A DNA stretch of 29,890 nucleotides from Aduncisulcus paluster (Eukaryota > Fornicata). A program made the translations under genes and the position numbers. Positions 16,901 to 24,826 of this stretch are shown here, in pieces; position 1 is the stretch's first letter, and each line of letters opens with the position of its first letter. The notes beneath the pieces were generated by a model. It searched no databases and was not told the origin of the DNA. It saw only the letters and a list, made by a program, of their open reading frames with translations. The stretch spans positions 7,203 to 37,092 of the forward strand of contig BQXS01012511.1 in assembly GCA_024181965.1 (NCBI GenBank). The letters run 5' to 3'.

Positions 16901-19706
16901 GTCCACTGATATATGATGAACTTATGCTCTGTGGTTCAACTCCTCTTCCACTCAGCATCCCTATTCTTGCAGAGGAAGGGAAGGAGTCATCGTACCCGGC
17001 TAAAAGAGCCTGAGATTGTTGCATTCTTGCGGAAGGGGGAATGATAGAAGTGCCACCGATAACTACTGAAGAAGGAATAGTTCTGAGGTCTCCTCTGACA
17101 GAGTTGGCTTCAGATTGGATTCGCGAAGACTCGAATCTGCCTGTTGATAATAGTTCCAGGCGACCAGTAGATACTGCACTAAGGTTAGGAATGGGATATT
17201 GTCCGCCAATTGAACCAAATACACCATCTTTCTTGCCATCGCGAGCTGTGGATGAGAACAATGTCATGGATTCGCCTGAACTGCTTTCTTGAGGAATTTC
17301 TGAGGATATCTTATTGCTCATGCCGCTTCTTTCGGATGCAAGGAGATCATCGATTCTTTTTTTATCCATGGAAGTTGCAGAGTCTGCACCAAAGTCTTGG
17401 ATATGAATAGATTCCTCGGGGTAGAATTGCAAGTCGATATAGAACACTTTACCCTGAGAATTGGGATCATTATGAACAGAACTCATAGGTCTAATTTTAG
17501 ATGAGAAAGAAGAGTGATGTCCTCCGATACTCCTTCCTTCTGCCTTCTTGCCGCGTGAACTCTTTGTGCTTACTATTAATCGCATCCTGACACATATTTC
17601 ACCATCATCAGCTTCATCATCTATTGCCAGACATCGGGCACAAACAATCTCTGAATCGAACGAAGTCTGGAATATATACTCTCCAGTTGTGGCTAAAATG
17701 GTCAACAGACCATCAACACCGCCAACAAGTACAACAGAAGAAGGGAAGAAAGAGCCATATCGGGACAAATTAAAGGTCTCGACTTGGATAAAACTTATTT
17801 TGAAATAATTTGACTCTTCATTCTTCCATAAAACCTTATACTGATCTTCATCACGCAGGGCAGGATCTATTCTTGATGAAGAAGAGGAAGAAGAAGAGGA
17901 AGAAGAAGAGGAATGGATCTCACCGTGAATGAGTTCATCAGTATCTCCGTCAAGAGGAATATCTTTTCTATCAGCATGTGATGCTCTCAATTCCTCTCTT
18001 TCCTTCTCTTCTTGGACGTGTTTCTTAAGGAGATAGCACGTCACGCTTCCATCGAAACGGCCAACGAACACCATTAAACCTCGAATGCACACACAGCACA
18101 CACGAGCATTTATATCTATTGAATGACCACCTTTAAGAAATCCAAATACTTTGCTCGGAGATGCTGTTAACTTAGAGGGAAAAGAAGAGGAAGAAGAGGA
18201 AGTTGCTTGAGGATTCAATAATAACATAGAGGCTGCTTGGGTCTGGGGANNNNNNNNNNNNNNNNNNNNTTCCTTCTCTTCTTGGACGTGTTTCTTAAGG
18301 AGATAGCACGTCACGCTTCCATCGAAACGGCCAACGAACACCATTAAACCTCGAATGCACACACAGCACACACGAGCATTTATATCTATTGAATGACCAC
18401 CTTTAAGAAATCCAAATACTTTGCTCGGAGATGCTGTTAACTTAGAGGGAAAAGAAGAGGAAGAAGAGGAAGTTGCTTGAGGATTCAATAATAACATAGA
18501 GGCTGCTTGGGTCTGGGGATCAATTTTCTCTTTTTCTTTCTCAGAACTATTAATAGCCGAAATAAAGTCAACGATATTCTGTTGATTGTCATCTGACATA
18601 TCAGGTAGATATTCCTCAGGCTGAATCGAGAGCCATAAATAGACATTGCCCGAACTACCATCAGTGCGAAATATATCAACATACCCATCGCCTCGTCCGG
18701 CTGCAATCAATGATTCATGGCAACTCACTGCCGAGTATAAAGTGCTTGAAGTAGAGATAATTCGAGGGAAAATCGATTCTTCAAGTTCGTCACGCTTCCT
18801 TTTGTTTCGCTTCCGTTGTTTGTCTTTTGCTTTGGCTGACTTTGATGGAGCTAACGATACCTTGACTACTGGCTGAGATGCAGATCTAATTTCTTGAGCG
18901 ATAAGAGATGGAGTAAACACAGATAAAACAGGTTTCCACATGCACAAGTTCCCTTCTTCATCGCCATATATAATACATACGTTATAAGGGGTGTGAAAAG
19001 CCCATGGAATGGATGTTATTGATGCTAAATATGAAGCTTGGCGATCTTGCTCATTCCTCAGAGAAGTGAGGGATTGTGAATCTTTGGAAGGAAGGGGAAG
19101 AATGGGAATATCTGTTTTGAAACTTGGAAGCTTTGAATTAGCTTTACCAACAGATTTTATCTCTGCTTGCTCAAGAATAGTCATACAAAGAGCCGGAGAT
19201 GGTAGTGAAATGGCTGCTTGAGCTCTCTTTTCACTCAAGTTCCAGGCAACAATGCTACGCCCACCAGTGAATACTATAGGAGCTGATGGATGAATAACAC
19301 TGCAATATACGGGGAATTGATCATTTCTACCGAGTTTAAATGATGTGGAGAAATGATCACCTTCAATACATAAACTTTGTGTGCCATGCGATAATATTAT
19401 CCCAAATCGCGATATAATACTTGAGTTTAAGTCTTCTAATCGATTATACGCGATTCCATGAGAAGATTTCGCAGAGGATGTTGGTTCATTGGAACAAACG
19501 CTAGATCTATCTTTTGATGTTGTTGGAATATCAGATATATATTTTACAGATGGATTAATATTAAAATGTGTTATGTTTGGACGCTTTAATGGCTCGAAAG
19601 GCAACAATAAGGTTGGAACCCTAGAAAATGGACGAATTGATGAAATTATACTATCGAATGAAACTGATTTCTCTTGTAAAACCGAGAATTCATAATTATA
19701 TGACAT
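13923..19706 (-). CDS. Giant protein with beta-propeller-like N-terminus, interrupted by an assembly gap
   Basis: The frame runs 1,927 codons including seven unknown residues over a 20-N gap; removing the duplicated 250 bp plus gap gives about 1,837. The N-terminal third has WD40-like blades: FGIILSHGTQSLC, PIVFTGGRSIVAWNL, NVCIIYGDEEGNLCMW, SLIAAGRGDGYVDIF, VFVGRFDGSVTCYLL and VVLVGGVDGLLTIL. Lys/Arg (KDKQRKRNKRKR) and poly-Ser inserts lie between blades. The middle is mostly disordered (Ser/Arg-rich), followed by a helical segment (SSLLLSGLVSSRQLFKMMCE, ~1225) and another (RILIRAIAFNLDLISFLSLI, ~1615). Gly/Arg-rich GRGGRGGRGGK may bind RNA. I do not recognise the family; a scaffold is likely. 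The start at 19706 lies in ATATATAATGTCA; an upstream exon cannot be excluded. Confidence 0.88.
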   Translation of the reverse strand: MSYNYEFSVLQEKSVSFDSIISSIRPFSRVPTLLLPFEPLKRPNITHFNINPSVKYISDIPTTSKDRSSVCSNEPTSSAKSSHGIAYNRLEDLNSSIISRFGIILSHGTQSLCIEGDHFSTSFKLGRNDQFPVYCSVIHPSAPIVFTGGRSIVAWNLSEKRAQAAISLPSPALCMTILEQAEIKSVGKANSKLPSFKTDIPILPLPSKDSQSLTSLRNEQDRQASYLASITSIPWAFHTPYNVCIIYGDEEGNLCMWKPVLSVFTPSLIAQEIRSASQPVVKVSLAPSKSAKAKDKQRKRNKRKRDELEESIFPRIISTSSTLYSAVSCHESLIAAGRGDGYVDIFRTDGSSGNVYLWLSIQPEEYLPDMSDDNQQNIVDFISAINSSEKEKEKIDPQTQAASMLLLNPQATSSSSSSFPSKLTASPSKVFGFLKGGHSIDINARVCCVCIRGLMVFVGRFDGSVTCYLLKKHVQEEKEXXXXXXXPQTQAASMLLLNPQATSSSSSSFPSKLTASPSKVFGFLKGGHSIDINARVCCVCIRGLMVFVGRFDGSVTCYLLKKHVQEEKEREELRASHADRKDIPLDGDTDELIHGEIHSSSSSSSSSSSSSRIDPALRDEDQYKVLWKNEESNYFKISFIQVETFNLSRYGSFFPSSVVLVGGVDGLLTILATTGEYIFQTSFDSEIVCARCLAIDDEADDGEICVRMRLIVSTKSSRGKKAEGRSIGGHHSSFSSKIRPMSSVHNDPNSQGKVFYIDLQFYPEESIHIQDFGADSATSMDKKRIDDLLASERSGMSNKISSEIPQESSSGESMTLFSSTARDGKKDGVFGSIGGQYPIPNLSAVSTGRLELLSTGRFESSRIQSEANSVRGDLRTIPSSVVIGGTSIIPPSARMQQSQALLAGYDDSFPSSARIGMLSGRGVEPQSISSSYISGQPSDLSPYSSKDVPTALMIHQQMNALTSRLGGDSQSARMAAQAQQPNFGPEATSFADIRRNTIRKQLSFSKPYHGKSHMISDPRFAAEETVEEITPKTDYLAAFHKGRGDQRFSSSYGLAPSSARMRKLPPIERFDQLTIPGQRSRRMSISNRFVLTESARSSFSHRSAGGMTPASALSWGSTTLDVVHENDVVRGRADSSLVQGRPSPESHMYHPTSGILQGSMHGADTVEQRRQYLHALRRISSEKAINIPVIEKIKKEMRREELGNGISAHGRSTQNAAFQKEVNLRELSSLLLSGLVSSRQLFKMMCERGGGIFQIASIILENAGIAISRVVKTLLLNASDINIIKFAGILGGAEDSYMKELKHSKWERKRTKSKQYISSLSLQGKGNTSKTHEYNAYEQIMLYATQPFSKGNNTHGSSAFDAHSHQNPGHPAFSNKNNIGPGGAVSVRMPSTPTSSTLSLGIKPPPITEGVVITPKADRLMNSESSSSEQEEHELRSREARERSEANIPDSSSSSETERETEQQQLCQSPISPEVPTDMVDHNGKIIVQQKVLPITSFDRKRIDDEEKQKHSFIDHHEVAGVGISLTMINEDYQPSSSDALHSIAAKRTIQQHSTKVTHPNRGKGRGGRGGRGGKMQHMDDAHSPSSSEFSSDEISWQQRRHELQHGEFTEVRKFGVVPINLEPSRILIRAIAFNLDLISFLSLIHHPLLNSLLFSQSDMGYNSYSAALSSPLSPPKKSIEYGLDKRSFVSQKTREQILKSKKKPISITYRDILSLFLTSLLHTNDVGLDTLKIDKIDDRMLKSIFLNDPDETQSSKRIPVPPSASRFAQKGKERKARLERRVSNAFIEYSVIGEGAVLSAAQAHQHPALMPHRGSIMESRSLKSVPSRSKNLTFEHLSGRQPKDQTSLSLRSKLPHSQPLKPKISSRLAVETKRSKKMNLQSQGFHIQGKGGKQLVYPLPPSTFLIEGLSIETPQDPKKARDNRRK
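17874..17912 (-). repeat. Poly-Ser coding tract
   Basis: A GAA/GAG-type run on the plus strand encodes 13 consecutive Ser on the minus strand in the giant gene. It is a loop-like insert between two propeller blades. Confidence 0.85.
18000..18249. repeat. 250-bp duplicate, left copy
   Basis: Base for base identical to 18270-18519 by eye. It ends exactly at the N gap. It encodes about 83 residues of the propeller region (from PQTQAASMLLLNPQ to HVQEEKE). Confidence 0.97.
18250..18269. other. Assembly gap (20 N)
   Basis: Twenty unknown bases inside the giant gene, bounded on both sides by identical 250-bp sequence. See the duplication entries. Confidence 1.
18270..18519. repeat. 250-bp duplicate, right copy
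   Basis: Identical to 18000-18249 and begins immediately after the N gap. This is the pattern expected when two contig ends that overlap were scaffolded rather than merged. Confidence 0.97.
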
Positions 19707-20202
19707 TATATATTTGGATTCCTTTCACAAAACGAATTTTCGATTCTTGAGGATATTGGTGAATTAGATATTAGAAATATGACAATATTCTTATTAAACG
19801 ATAGATTTATAAAACATACAATAAAAGTTATAATTATTTCTTTCATGTGAACTTTGGCTAGCAATATTTTTGGATTTGTTGCTGAATTAGTATGATAATA
19901 ACATGAAAAAGGTATCATATAAAGAATTTAAAGTTGTGACGATATTTTAAAAAACATTATATGTTTGTAAACTGCGGCAATCAGGTGCTAAGATTTTGCA
20001 TTTTCAAAATGATTTTGAAGTTCAAAATAGCTTTTCAGTTAAAACTCAACTGCTGAGAATAGATTATTCCTATGGAACAACATTGGAAATATAGATGAGG
20101 GAAGTGATTCAACCGTAAGTTTCGAATTTGATATTGTTATCCTTATTTTAAGTCACGATTTCTTGGCCGCATAAATTATCATATGATTGAAATTAAAATA
20201 TT
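19707..20202. other. Intergenic, upstream of giant gene
   Basis: 496 bp between the giant gene's start and the end of POP4. A frame at 19706-19918 looks like chance. Two adjacent odd palindromes, CATTTTCAAAATG (19999-20011) and ATTTTGAAGTTCAAAAT (20012-20028), stand out. Nothing else is seen. Confidence 0.55.
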
Positions 20203-20908
20203 TTACTTTGTTAAAAACGTTTTTGCTTTAAACTTTTTTTTAAGCCTCATTTCAGGTTTCCCAATGATGGCAAAACCAGAGATCTCATAACAATTTCCAC
20301 AAACCGCAATCTGGAACTTTATAGATTGTTTCTCTAACATAATTTTTGATTCATCTGGACACACGATACAAATCATTTTGCCAGTTTCGTAGACAACAAT
20401 TCCACTTCGACCACTCTCGCCTCTATGGGAAGAAACAACCTCAATAAAAGCACCATGAAGATTCATCATAAGAATGTTTGGAATTTTTGTCGCCAACAAA
20501 GATGGATTTCCTCCAATGTCAGAAACAGAAATACCATCAGCCATAATAGTTTCACACGTGTGAAGATTTGAATCAGAGTGGGATTTGGCTCCTTTGAATT
20601 GTTTAAATAAATTACTTGCATATTTTTTCCATATTAGATGCATTTTAAAGGCTGTTGCATATGAAATTTGTTTCCAAGATGAAGAGACCTCGGGAAAATG
20701 CTTTACGGGATATTTTTTTATGATATGTTTGGATTTTTCTTTCTTTGATACACTTTTAATATCTTAATGATGGAAGAATAACCAAAAAATGAGTATTTTG
20801 AAAAAAGATGAAAATCAACTATCAACAACTATTATATAACGTACGTTCACAACTAACGGATAGTGCGGTTCCTTTTACCTCTTTATCATAACTTGGAAAT
20901 GGCAACAT
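20203..20908 (-). CDS. POP4: RNase P/MRP protein subunit Rpp29/POP4
   Basis: Two exons, 20908-20845 and 20762-20203, join to 207 residues, close to the ~220 usual for the family. The subunit binds the RNA of RNase P (tRNA 5' maturation) and RNase MRP (rRNA processing) through an Sm-like beta-barrel. The C-terminal ~85 residues show that fold: NLHGAFIEVVSS, then GRSGIVVYETGKMICIVCPD, a SIKFQIAVCG strand and the basic end RLKKKFKAKTF, which matches the family's GIVxxET and terminal KKFKxK signatures as I remember them. The basic N-terminus (KKEKSKHIIKKYP) suits RNA binding. ATG 20908 is the first after an in-frame TGA. The gene is transcribed in the same direction as PBDC1, 138 bp downstream of it. 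Confidence 0.8.
20763..20844 (-). other. POP4 intron (82 bp, phase 1)
   Basis: Donor GTACGTTATA at 20844 and acceptor ATCATTAAG ending at 20763. Splicing joins SVSCE to HIKSVSKKEK in frame and bypasses in-frame stops. Exon lengths of 64 and 560 sum to 208 codons. GTACGT differs by one base from the GTATGT used elsewhere. Confidence 0.7.
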
Positions 20909-21046
20909 GAGACAAAACGGGTGATTCAAACATCACGTTAACAAAATAACATAAATTGAGAATTCGTTGCACAAAATGGTAAGGAGCAAAGAATTTGGTT
21001 AGAAATTTCTAATTTTTTTTTTATTTATCTCTTCAATAATGTTCAT

Positions 21047-21662
21047 CTATTTCTCTCCTTCTTCTTTCTTAGGTTCTTTTTTAGTGGAATCAATTGATGT
21101 CTTAAGATGGCCCAATTGGTTAATCCCTTCTCTATTTCTGGCAATTTCAATGCAATAAAACTGGATCCGTGGAACAAGAGTACAATTATCTTCGCCCCAA
21201 GGTTTTGAAGAATCAAGACGAACTAAAGAGCCCATATTCCATTGAGAAATGCGTTCTTTGAAATGCTCTAAAAATAGAGCCCATAAAGTCTTTGTAGCGC
21301 TGCTCTTGAGTAAATCTTCGGATATCACACTAATATCAAGAGAAGGAAAGGTTGAGCGGAATTTGGAATAAATTTCTTCATCGATGGGTGTGAGAGTAAT
21401 TTTTTTCAAATCCTTGCATCTCGGAAGGAGAACATTATAGAAAGTGTCTATAAAGTGGTAAACGGATTAATAACTAGACAAGAGAAAATAAAATATGAAC
21501 ATTGGATGGTATATATAATCACATACAACTGAAATTAAATGCTAACTTGGCCCATTTCATCTCTATTTCAGCATCATTCTTCACACCTTCTGGGAAGGGA
21601 TTACGAGTTTTGTCAGCGAGCTCATCGATTTGTTTCTCATCTAAAGCAATATGACGTGACAT
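21047..21662 (-). CDS. PBDC1: PBDC1 homologue (polysaccharide biosynthesis domain-containing protein 1)
   Basis: Exons 21662-21527 and 21447-21047 join to 178 residues. PBDC1 (yeast YPL225W family) is a small conserved eukaryotic protein, linked in yeast to eEF1A folding; the name does not imply sugar chemistry. Family signatures as I remember them: EIEMKWAKLAF in exon 1, LTPIDEEIYSKFRSTFPSL, a DLLKSSATKTLWALF helix, NMGSLVRLD, VPRIQFYCIEIARNREGINQ and a Lys/Glu tail. The order and length fit a full-length member. The ATG at 21662 begins MSRHIALDEKQ. It is divergent from the RING gene and lies upstream of POP4 in the same direction. Confidence 0.9.
21448..21526 (-). other. PBDC1 intron (79 bp, phase 1)
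   Basis: Donor GTATGTGATT at 21526 and acceptor CACTTTATAG ending at 21448. Splicing gives AFNFSYTFYNVLLPRCKDL, aligning with the family's conserved region before the LT-x-DDxIY motif. The nearer acceptor TTGTCTAG would lead to a stop, so it is not used for this product. Confidence 0.88.
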
Positions 21663-21906
21663 AATCGAATCACAATATTTAACAATAATGGACAAAAGCT
21701 CGATTATGACTTCATGAAGTTATTTTAGAGCTATCATAAATTACAATGAAAAAAAAAATAGTAAAATGTAAAAAGATGTCTTAAACAAATATTTATTGTG
21801 CTCATAGGAGGATTAATCCTGACTAAGAGAAGTGTGGATCTTTTCTCTGCCTACAACCGTATTTTATCAAATTAATAGGTGGATATTATATAAAATAGTT
21901 TGAATT
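21663..21906. promoter_or_regulatory. Divergent promoter region PBDC1 / RING gene
   Basis: 244 AT-rich bases separate two divergent start codons and must hold both promoters. A TATATAAAATAG stretch lies just before the RING start. No other motif is assigned. Confidence 0.4.
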
Positions 21907-22470
21907 ATGGTATTCTACTTTCGAGCCACAGTTGCTATATTTTTTTTGTCATGCTTTGGAATTTATACCCTTGTAGTCATTGGTCTCATCATCATGAATA
22001 TGGATTCTCTTGAATGTGGATGTTGTTCTTCGTTACTATCGTGTTTTTCTCATGAATGTAAGTGTGATTCATGTCACCGAAAGAAACGTAAAGAAGGAGA
22101 AAGAGAGCGCTCTGTATCATCTTTATCGGCTTCTAGAGTCGAACCTGAAGATGCGATGCCGGTCATCACATCAAGTCGTTCAAAACTGCAAGATCCCCCT
22201 TCTTCACGCATGACTGCGTCTCCTCCTCCAAAATCTACTGATGGAGTTGCTCTTTCCACTAGTTCTACTGTTGCTTCTTCACCTACAAGTAGCAAACCTG
22301 TTTCAAAGGCCCCTCAATCCGGCGGTACTCGCTGTAGACTCTGTGGAATAGCAAAACCCTATATGATTGTTCTTGAATGTGGTCACCGAGTGATATGTGC
22401 TTCTTGTTTGATGAAAGCGGAATCATGCCCTGAATGTGGTGCCAAGATTTCTCGTGGTAAACCGTTGTGA
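21907..22470 (+). CDS. Membrane-anchored RING-finger protein
   Basis: 187 residues ending in TGA. An N-terminal hydrophobic segment (AIFFLSCFGIYTLVVIGLII, ~10-29) is a membrane anchor or signal-anchor. It is followed by a Cys cluster (ECGCC, CFSHECKCDSCHRKKRK), a long Ser/Thr/Pro-rich linker, and a C-terminal RING at ~140-183: CRLCG, ECGHRVICASC and CPEC with suitable spacing for a C3HC4-type finger. Such proteins are typically E3 ubiquitin ligases acting at an organelle or plasma membrane. The juxtamembrane Cys cluster could be lipidated or bind metal. The closing RING resembles the IAP/MGRN-like RING-HC group. The start is the first ATG. Confidence 0.85.
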   Translation: MVFYFRATVAIFFLSCFGIYTLVVIGLIIMNMDSLECGCCSSLLSCFSHECKCDSCHRKKRKEGERERSVSSLSASRVEPEDAMPVITSSRSKLQDPPSSRMTASPPPKSTDGVALSTSSTVASSPTSSKPVSKAPQSGGTRCRLCGIAKPYMIVLECGHRVICASCLMKAESCPECGAKISRGKPL

Positions 22471-23323
22471 TCACCTAGAGAAGATATTGTTCTGTATTGT
22501 ATCATATTGGAAGCAATATTGCATTTATAATACAATTCTAATGGAATACATCCAAAAAAACTATGATTAAAGCATGTATTGTCACGAATTCTTCCTTTAT
22601 CTTGCCAGCATATATATTTTCGAAATTTTTCTGAAATTTGGAAATATCTTGATGGATTTGGGATCAAAGCATTTTTTTTTGTTAAATTAAATATATATAT
22701 CTACCTAATAGAGGTATTTATGGTAAATACCGTTCAATTGTTACCTTTTTTTTCTAGTGAAAAATTTTCACTGGTTTTTGTTCAATAAAACCCTATTTTA
22801 AATGGATTAATATGTTTACTAATGGAGATATCCACAAATTGATTGATGGAAGATCAAAAACTCACGCTAGGCCGCCTCACTGAGGAAGTTGGTTGTACCA
22901 AACTTCTTTTGCACCTATAATGTACCTAGAGTAGTACTATACACTGGTTATAAGTCACTGAATACATATACTATACTGTACTACACTATACTATACTGTT
23001 CTAAATGCGAATATAGTTGTGAATCTGATAGATATAATGATTCTGAGAGGGAGAGGATTGTCAAGGTTCAACCTTACCTTGAGAAATTGACAGACTTTCT
23101 ATTGGATCTCAAGATATCACTCTGAGTCAGAGTTCAATACTACAATCACTATACTACCTTCTTGAATCTATTAGCTAGATAATCATAATATTCGATGATA
23201 TGGGTATTATTGAGTCATTATTGAGAATAGAGTTCTTGATGACATCTAAGGATGATTAACTCAAACTCTTTACCGTATATTTAAAATGAATTGTATTTCA
23301 AAATGCTATTATTAGAATCAGGA
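22471..23323. other. Intergenic, 3' regions of RING and Fic genes
   Basis: 853 bp between convergent genes. It holds a G/C-richer patch with a hairpin (22864-22912), a TACTATACTG-type simple repeat (~22970-23002), a coding-like stretch without a start (to the TGA at 23125) and a 15-bp odd palindrome ACTCTGAGTCAGAGT (23119-23133). No confident gene. Confidence 0.5.
22885..22906. repeat. Hairpin in GC-richer patch
   Basis: GAAGTTGGT-TGT-ACC-A-AACTTC can fold into a 9-bp stem with one bulged A and a 3-nt loop. It sits in a patch richer in G/C than the surrounding spacer (CTCACGCTAGGCCGCCTCAC just upstream). It may belong to a small structured RNA. Confidence 0.4.
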
Positions 23324-24826
23324 TTAACACTGCAATTGGTTTTCAACAACATAATTCGACACTTTACACGCCTCAGCAACAAAACCCTCCAAAATATCTG
23401 GGTTTAGCTGAGATTTAAATGATTTAGTCAACTTACGCATAAAATTTTTCTCATTGAAATGACCTTTTAATATTGTAACTCCCCATGTTCTTGCCAGCTC
23501 AAGATGTATATTTAAAAGTTTAGAATATTTCATAGACAACTTCCACAATTTATGGAGGTGATACGATGACTCAGAACCATCATAAAAGTTCCAAAGAAAC
23601 TGATATTCTTTACACTTTTCTGTACATTTATATTCTTTTGTATACGATCCCTCCACGGTTGAAACCAATTTATATTGACTGAGAAACTCCAAAAGTTGTT
23701 CGCTTTGAGCATTGTATGAACTATAATACTTTGAAGCAAACACCTCTTTTGATGCACCCTTATTCAATGTTAATAAAGAAGAGAAAGCTGAACCAACAGG
23801 ACCCTCCATAACGTATTCCATCAACAAACGCATCATTCTTCCATTTCCATCAGGATGTGGGTGGTAGTGCGAGTAAAATGCAGACAAACAAAGCATAAGT
23901 TCACAGGGGAGCTTAAATCTATACATAGAATACATATCTTCCAAAGCTGTCCAGTCAAGACAAAAGAAAGGCACTCCAATATGAGAAACATCTAATTTAT
24001 CTACTGAGAGCTTCACCAGTGAACTACTTCTCCGAGATTCATCAACAATTACATCATCCTGAGATCTAAATACTTCAACAGGTTTATCAGCTTCTTTCAC
24101 TTGCAATAACCTGAAAAGAGATGTCAAAGAGGTCTTTTCATCTTTCAAATGTTTCAAAATTTCACTTGCGGTCTCTGCATCTGGAGGAGCGTCCCCTTCG
24201 AACTTGAAACTCTCTTCTAAGTCATGCCTGCAGGTTGATTCAGAAGAAGTTGAAGACTCTTCCTCTGCATCTCCATCCCTAACTGAGGAGATATCCTCAG
24301 ATCCACAGAGAAACTTTCTACATATCATTAAGAATGGCTTCTTCATGACAGTGTTTATCCGTAAACGATATCGAGATTCAACACAACATTCTTGAACATG
24401 ATGATAATATTTCTCATCGAGAAGATCATACTCAGGTTCCTCACTTGAAAGATCAGGAGTTGTAACTAACTTAGAATTAAGAAATTCAAACAAGAACCAA
24501 ATTCTCCTATTAACTGGATCTTTTAAATCCGAAGAAGCAATCTCTTCTTCAGTTATATGATGCGTAAGTACATATCCAATCACCATTGGATTCCAAGGTT
24601 CATATTTCAGGTGATTGTATAAATGTAGATAAGTTGAAAGATTTTCTGGAACTGGCGTTCTTATGAAGGCTTCAGGTATTTCTTCATCGTCTGGGCAGTA
24701 ATTTTCCCATAAAGTATTGAGTTCTTCATCACAAGATCCGAAAAACAACCGAGATTTGGGTTTTGCCCAAAATAATCTAAATAAATTCATCAGCCCACAA
24801 ACACCCGTTTCTATGGGGTATTTCAT
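23324..24826 (-). CDS. Fic-domain protein (predicted AMP transferase)
   Basis: 500 residues from ATG 24826; the longer frame relies on a TTG start. Fic proteins transfer AMP or other phosphate groups to target hydroxyls. The Fic motif at ~321-332 reads HPHPDGNGRMMR: catalytic His, acidic Asp, GNGR and final Arg are kept, with His where Phe is usual. It is followed by a helix (LLMEYVMEGPVGSAF). The N-terminal part carries RRIWFLFEFLNSK and ESRYRLRINTVMKKPFL, resembling the RRIWFLYEWLTG and RHRVRDNLL regions I know from bacterial Fic proteins, so bacterial ancestry is suspected. An acidic Ser-rich insert (~195-250) is a eukaryote-like elaboration. No S/TxxxE(G/N) inhibitory helix was recognised. 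No signal or TM segment. Confidence 0.85.
   Translation of the reverse strand: MKYPIETGVCGLMNLFRLFWAKPKSRLFFGSCDEELNTLWENYCPDDEEIPEAFIRTPVPENLSTYLHLYNHLKYEPWNPMVIGYVLTHHITEEEIASSDLKDPVNRRIWFLFEFLNSKLVTTPDLSSEEPEYDLLDEKYYHHVQECCVESRYRLRINTVMKKPFLMICRKFLCGSEDISSVRDGDAEEESSTSSESTCRHDLEESFKFEGDAPPDAETASEILKHLKDEKTSLTSLFRLLQVKEADKPVEVFRSQDDVIVDESRRSSSLVKLSVDKLDVSHIGVPFFCLDWTALEDMYSMYRFKLPCELMLCLSAFYSHYHPHPDGNGRMMRLLMEYVMEGPVGSAFSSLLTLNKGASKEVFASKYYSSYNAQSEQLLEFLSQYKLVSTVEGSYTKEYKCTEKCKEYQFLWNFYDGSESSYHLHKLWKLSMKYSKLLNIHLELARTWGVTILKGHFNEKNFMRKLTKSFKSQLNPDILEGFVAEACKVSNYVVENQLQC

Noticed and set aside
18000-18519. True tandem 83-aa repeat in the giant protein
   Set aside because: Perfect identity ending exactly at an N run is better explained by unmerged contig overlap.
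19706-19918. Upstream exon of the giant gene (70-aa frame with a GTATGT donor near 19818)
   Set aside because: It can be joined in frame, but the acceptor (GTGAAAG) is poor and the ATG at 19706 has the same start context as the gene at 13036.
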